From: Haloarculaceae archaeon
GTDB taxonomy: Archaea > Halobacteriota > Halobacteria > Halobacteriales > Haloarculaceae
Direction: 5' to 3'
DNA length: 5,669 nt
NCBI GenBank assembly: GCA_028274885.1
Contig: JAQCMX010000273.1
Span: 1-5,669, forward strand
Under the pieces are notes generated by a model. That model was given only the letters and a program-made list of their open reading frames with translations. It ran no database searches and was not told where the DNA came from. Position 1 is the stretch's first letter. Each line of letters begins with the position of its first letter. Positions 5,130 to 5,669 of this stretch are shown here, one piece after another. Both the position numbers and the translations under genes were made by a program.

Positions 5130-5669
5130 ATGAGTGATTCCAGGGACAGAACGAGGCGGTTCACGGAGAGATCACTTACTGTCGAACATTCCAAGGTAAA
5201 CGAGATTATCGACCGACTCGTCGCTGTCGCAGAGAGCCTGAGTGCCGAGTTCGATAGGTGGGATAAACAGTACGTGAGCGGTCCGAGCCTGTATTTTGTC
5301 GTTATTGCCGATGCATATTATGACTCATATGCTGATTCACTTGGAGAGAACAGGTGGCCGACAGATATCTGTCGTATGGTGACCGGCGATCTAGAGTCGT
5401 TTGTCGCGGCAACGAGGGAGGTTGCTTTCTCGTGTGACGGGGCAGTCATTATCACAGTCGATGGGACGATTCAGGGGCAGATGGTTCGGATCAAAAGTCC
5501 TGATGGAGCGAGGGCTCAGGAGCGCGAAGAGATCGAATATGCCGACTGGATGGGAACCAAACACCTGAGTGCGGCCGAGATATCGACCGAAAAGGAAGTA
5601 CTGGCTGCCGTGACAGTCAGTGAGGAAAACGGTCGCGTAACGATATTCAGACGCGGACAGTATACCGAC
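5130..5669 (+). CDS. DisA_N/diadenylate cyclase-like protein, copy 2 (3' end beyond window)
   Basis: Open frame of 180 codons from ATG at 5130 to the right edge without a stop; I translated it by hand. It is a paralogue of the preceding protein, with roughly half of aligned residues identical by eye, including GPSLYF (51-56), ENRWP (73-77), CDGA (102-105), QMVR (117-120), YADWM (137-141) and SEENGRVTIF (164-173). It has about 15 extra N-terminal residues, rich in Arg and Asp. The position of the cyclase RHR motif reads GTKHLSA (142-148), closer to the canonical G-T-R-H-R-x-A than copy 1 because the Gly-Thr and His are kept. It is the better candidate for real c-di-AMP synthesis. The 2-base gap after copy 1 indicates one transcript and probably coupled translation; a GAGG at 5113-5116 is a poor, distant ribosome site. 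Its base composition is visibly lower in G+C than the retinal genes. Confidence 0.78.
   Translation, partial: MSDSRDRTRRFTERSLTVEHSKVNEIIDRLVAVAESLSAEFDRWDKQYVSGPSLYFVVIADAYYDSYADSLGENRWPTDICRMVTGDLESFVAATREVAFSCDGAVIITVDGTIQGQMVRIKSPDGARAQEREEIEYADWMGTKHLSAAEISTEKEVLAAVTVSEENGRVTIFRRGQYTD

Overview
The window comes from a haloarchaeon. The proteins have acidic surfaces, the promoters are TATA-box promoters suited to leaderless or short-leader transcripts, the visible Shine-Dalgarno elements are of the GGTGA/GGAG type, and the genes belong to haloarchaeal families (retinal biosynthesis genes, a Cys4 microprotein, DisA_N-type proteins). I cannot name the genus from sequence alone.

Layout. On the minus strand, reading leftwards from 1690, is a two-gene retinal unit: a fused-type lycopene beta-cyclase (crtY, 962-1690), then a Brp/Blh-family beta-carotene 15,15'-dioxygenase (1-971, running off the left edge). 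They overlap by 10 bases and each has a GGTGA Shine-Dalgarno element. Together they would turn lycopene into beta-carotene and then into retinal, the chromophore of haloarchaeal rhodopsins. A divergent AT-rich region of about 200 bases (1691-1893) separates them from a plus-strand unit: a 46-residue Cys4 zinc-finger microprotein (1894-2034), then, 24 bases on, a full-length polyphosphate kinase 1 (2059-4161) with every catalytic residue I could check in place.

A gap of about 400 bases (4162-4557) has no convincing gene but holds perfect palindromes, a small GAAA-loop hairpin and two TATA-like boxes 20 bases apart. It leads into two tandem plus-strand genes (4558-5127, and 5130 to the right edge). 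These encode short paralogous proteins with a DisA_N/diadenylate cyclase (DAC) domain, the fold that makes c-di-AMP. Both keep the DGA and SEE-G motifs, but the RHR motif is altered: GTKHLSA in the second copy and SAKQMSA in the first. This tandem pair is the most unusual part of the window. It may be a hetero-oligomeric cyclase, or an enzyme paired with a degenerate regulatory paralogue.

The three units look independently transcribed. Retinal synthesis, polyphosphate storage and cyclic-dinucleotide signalling all touch energy or osmotic physiology, but nothing in the sequence ties them into one pathway.
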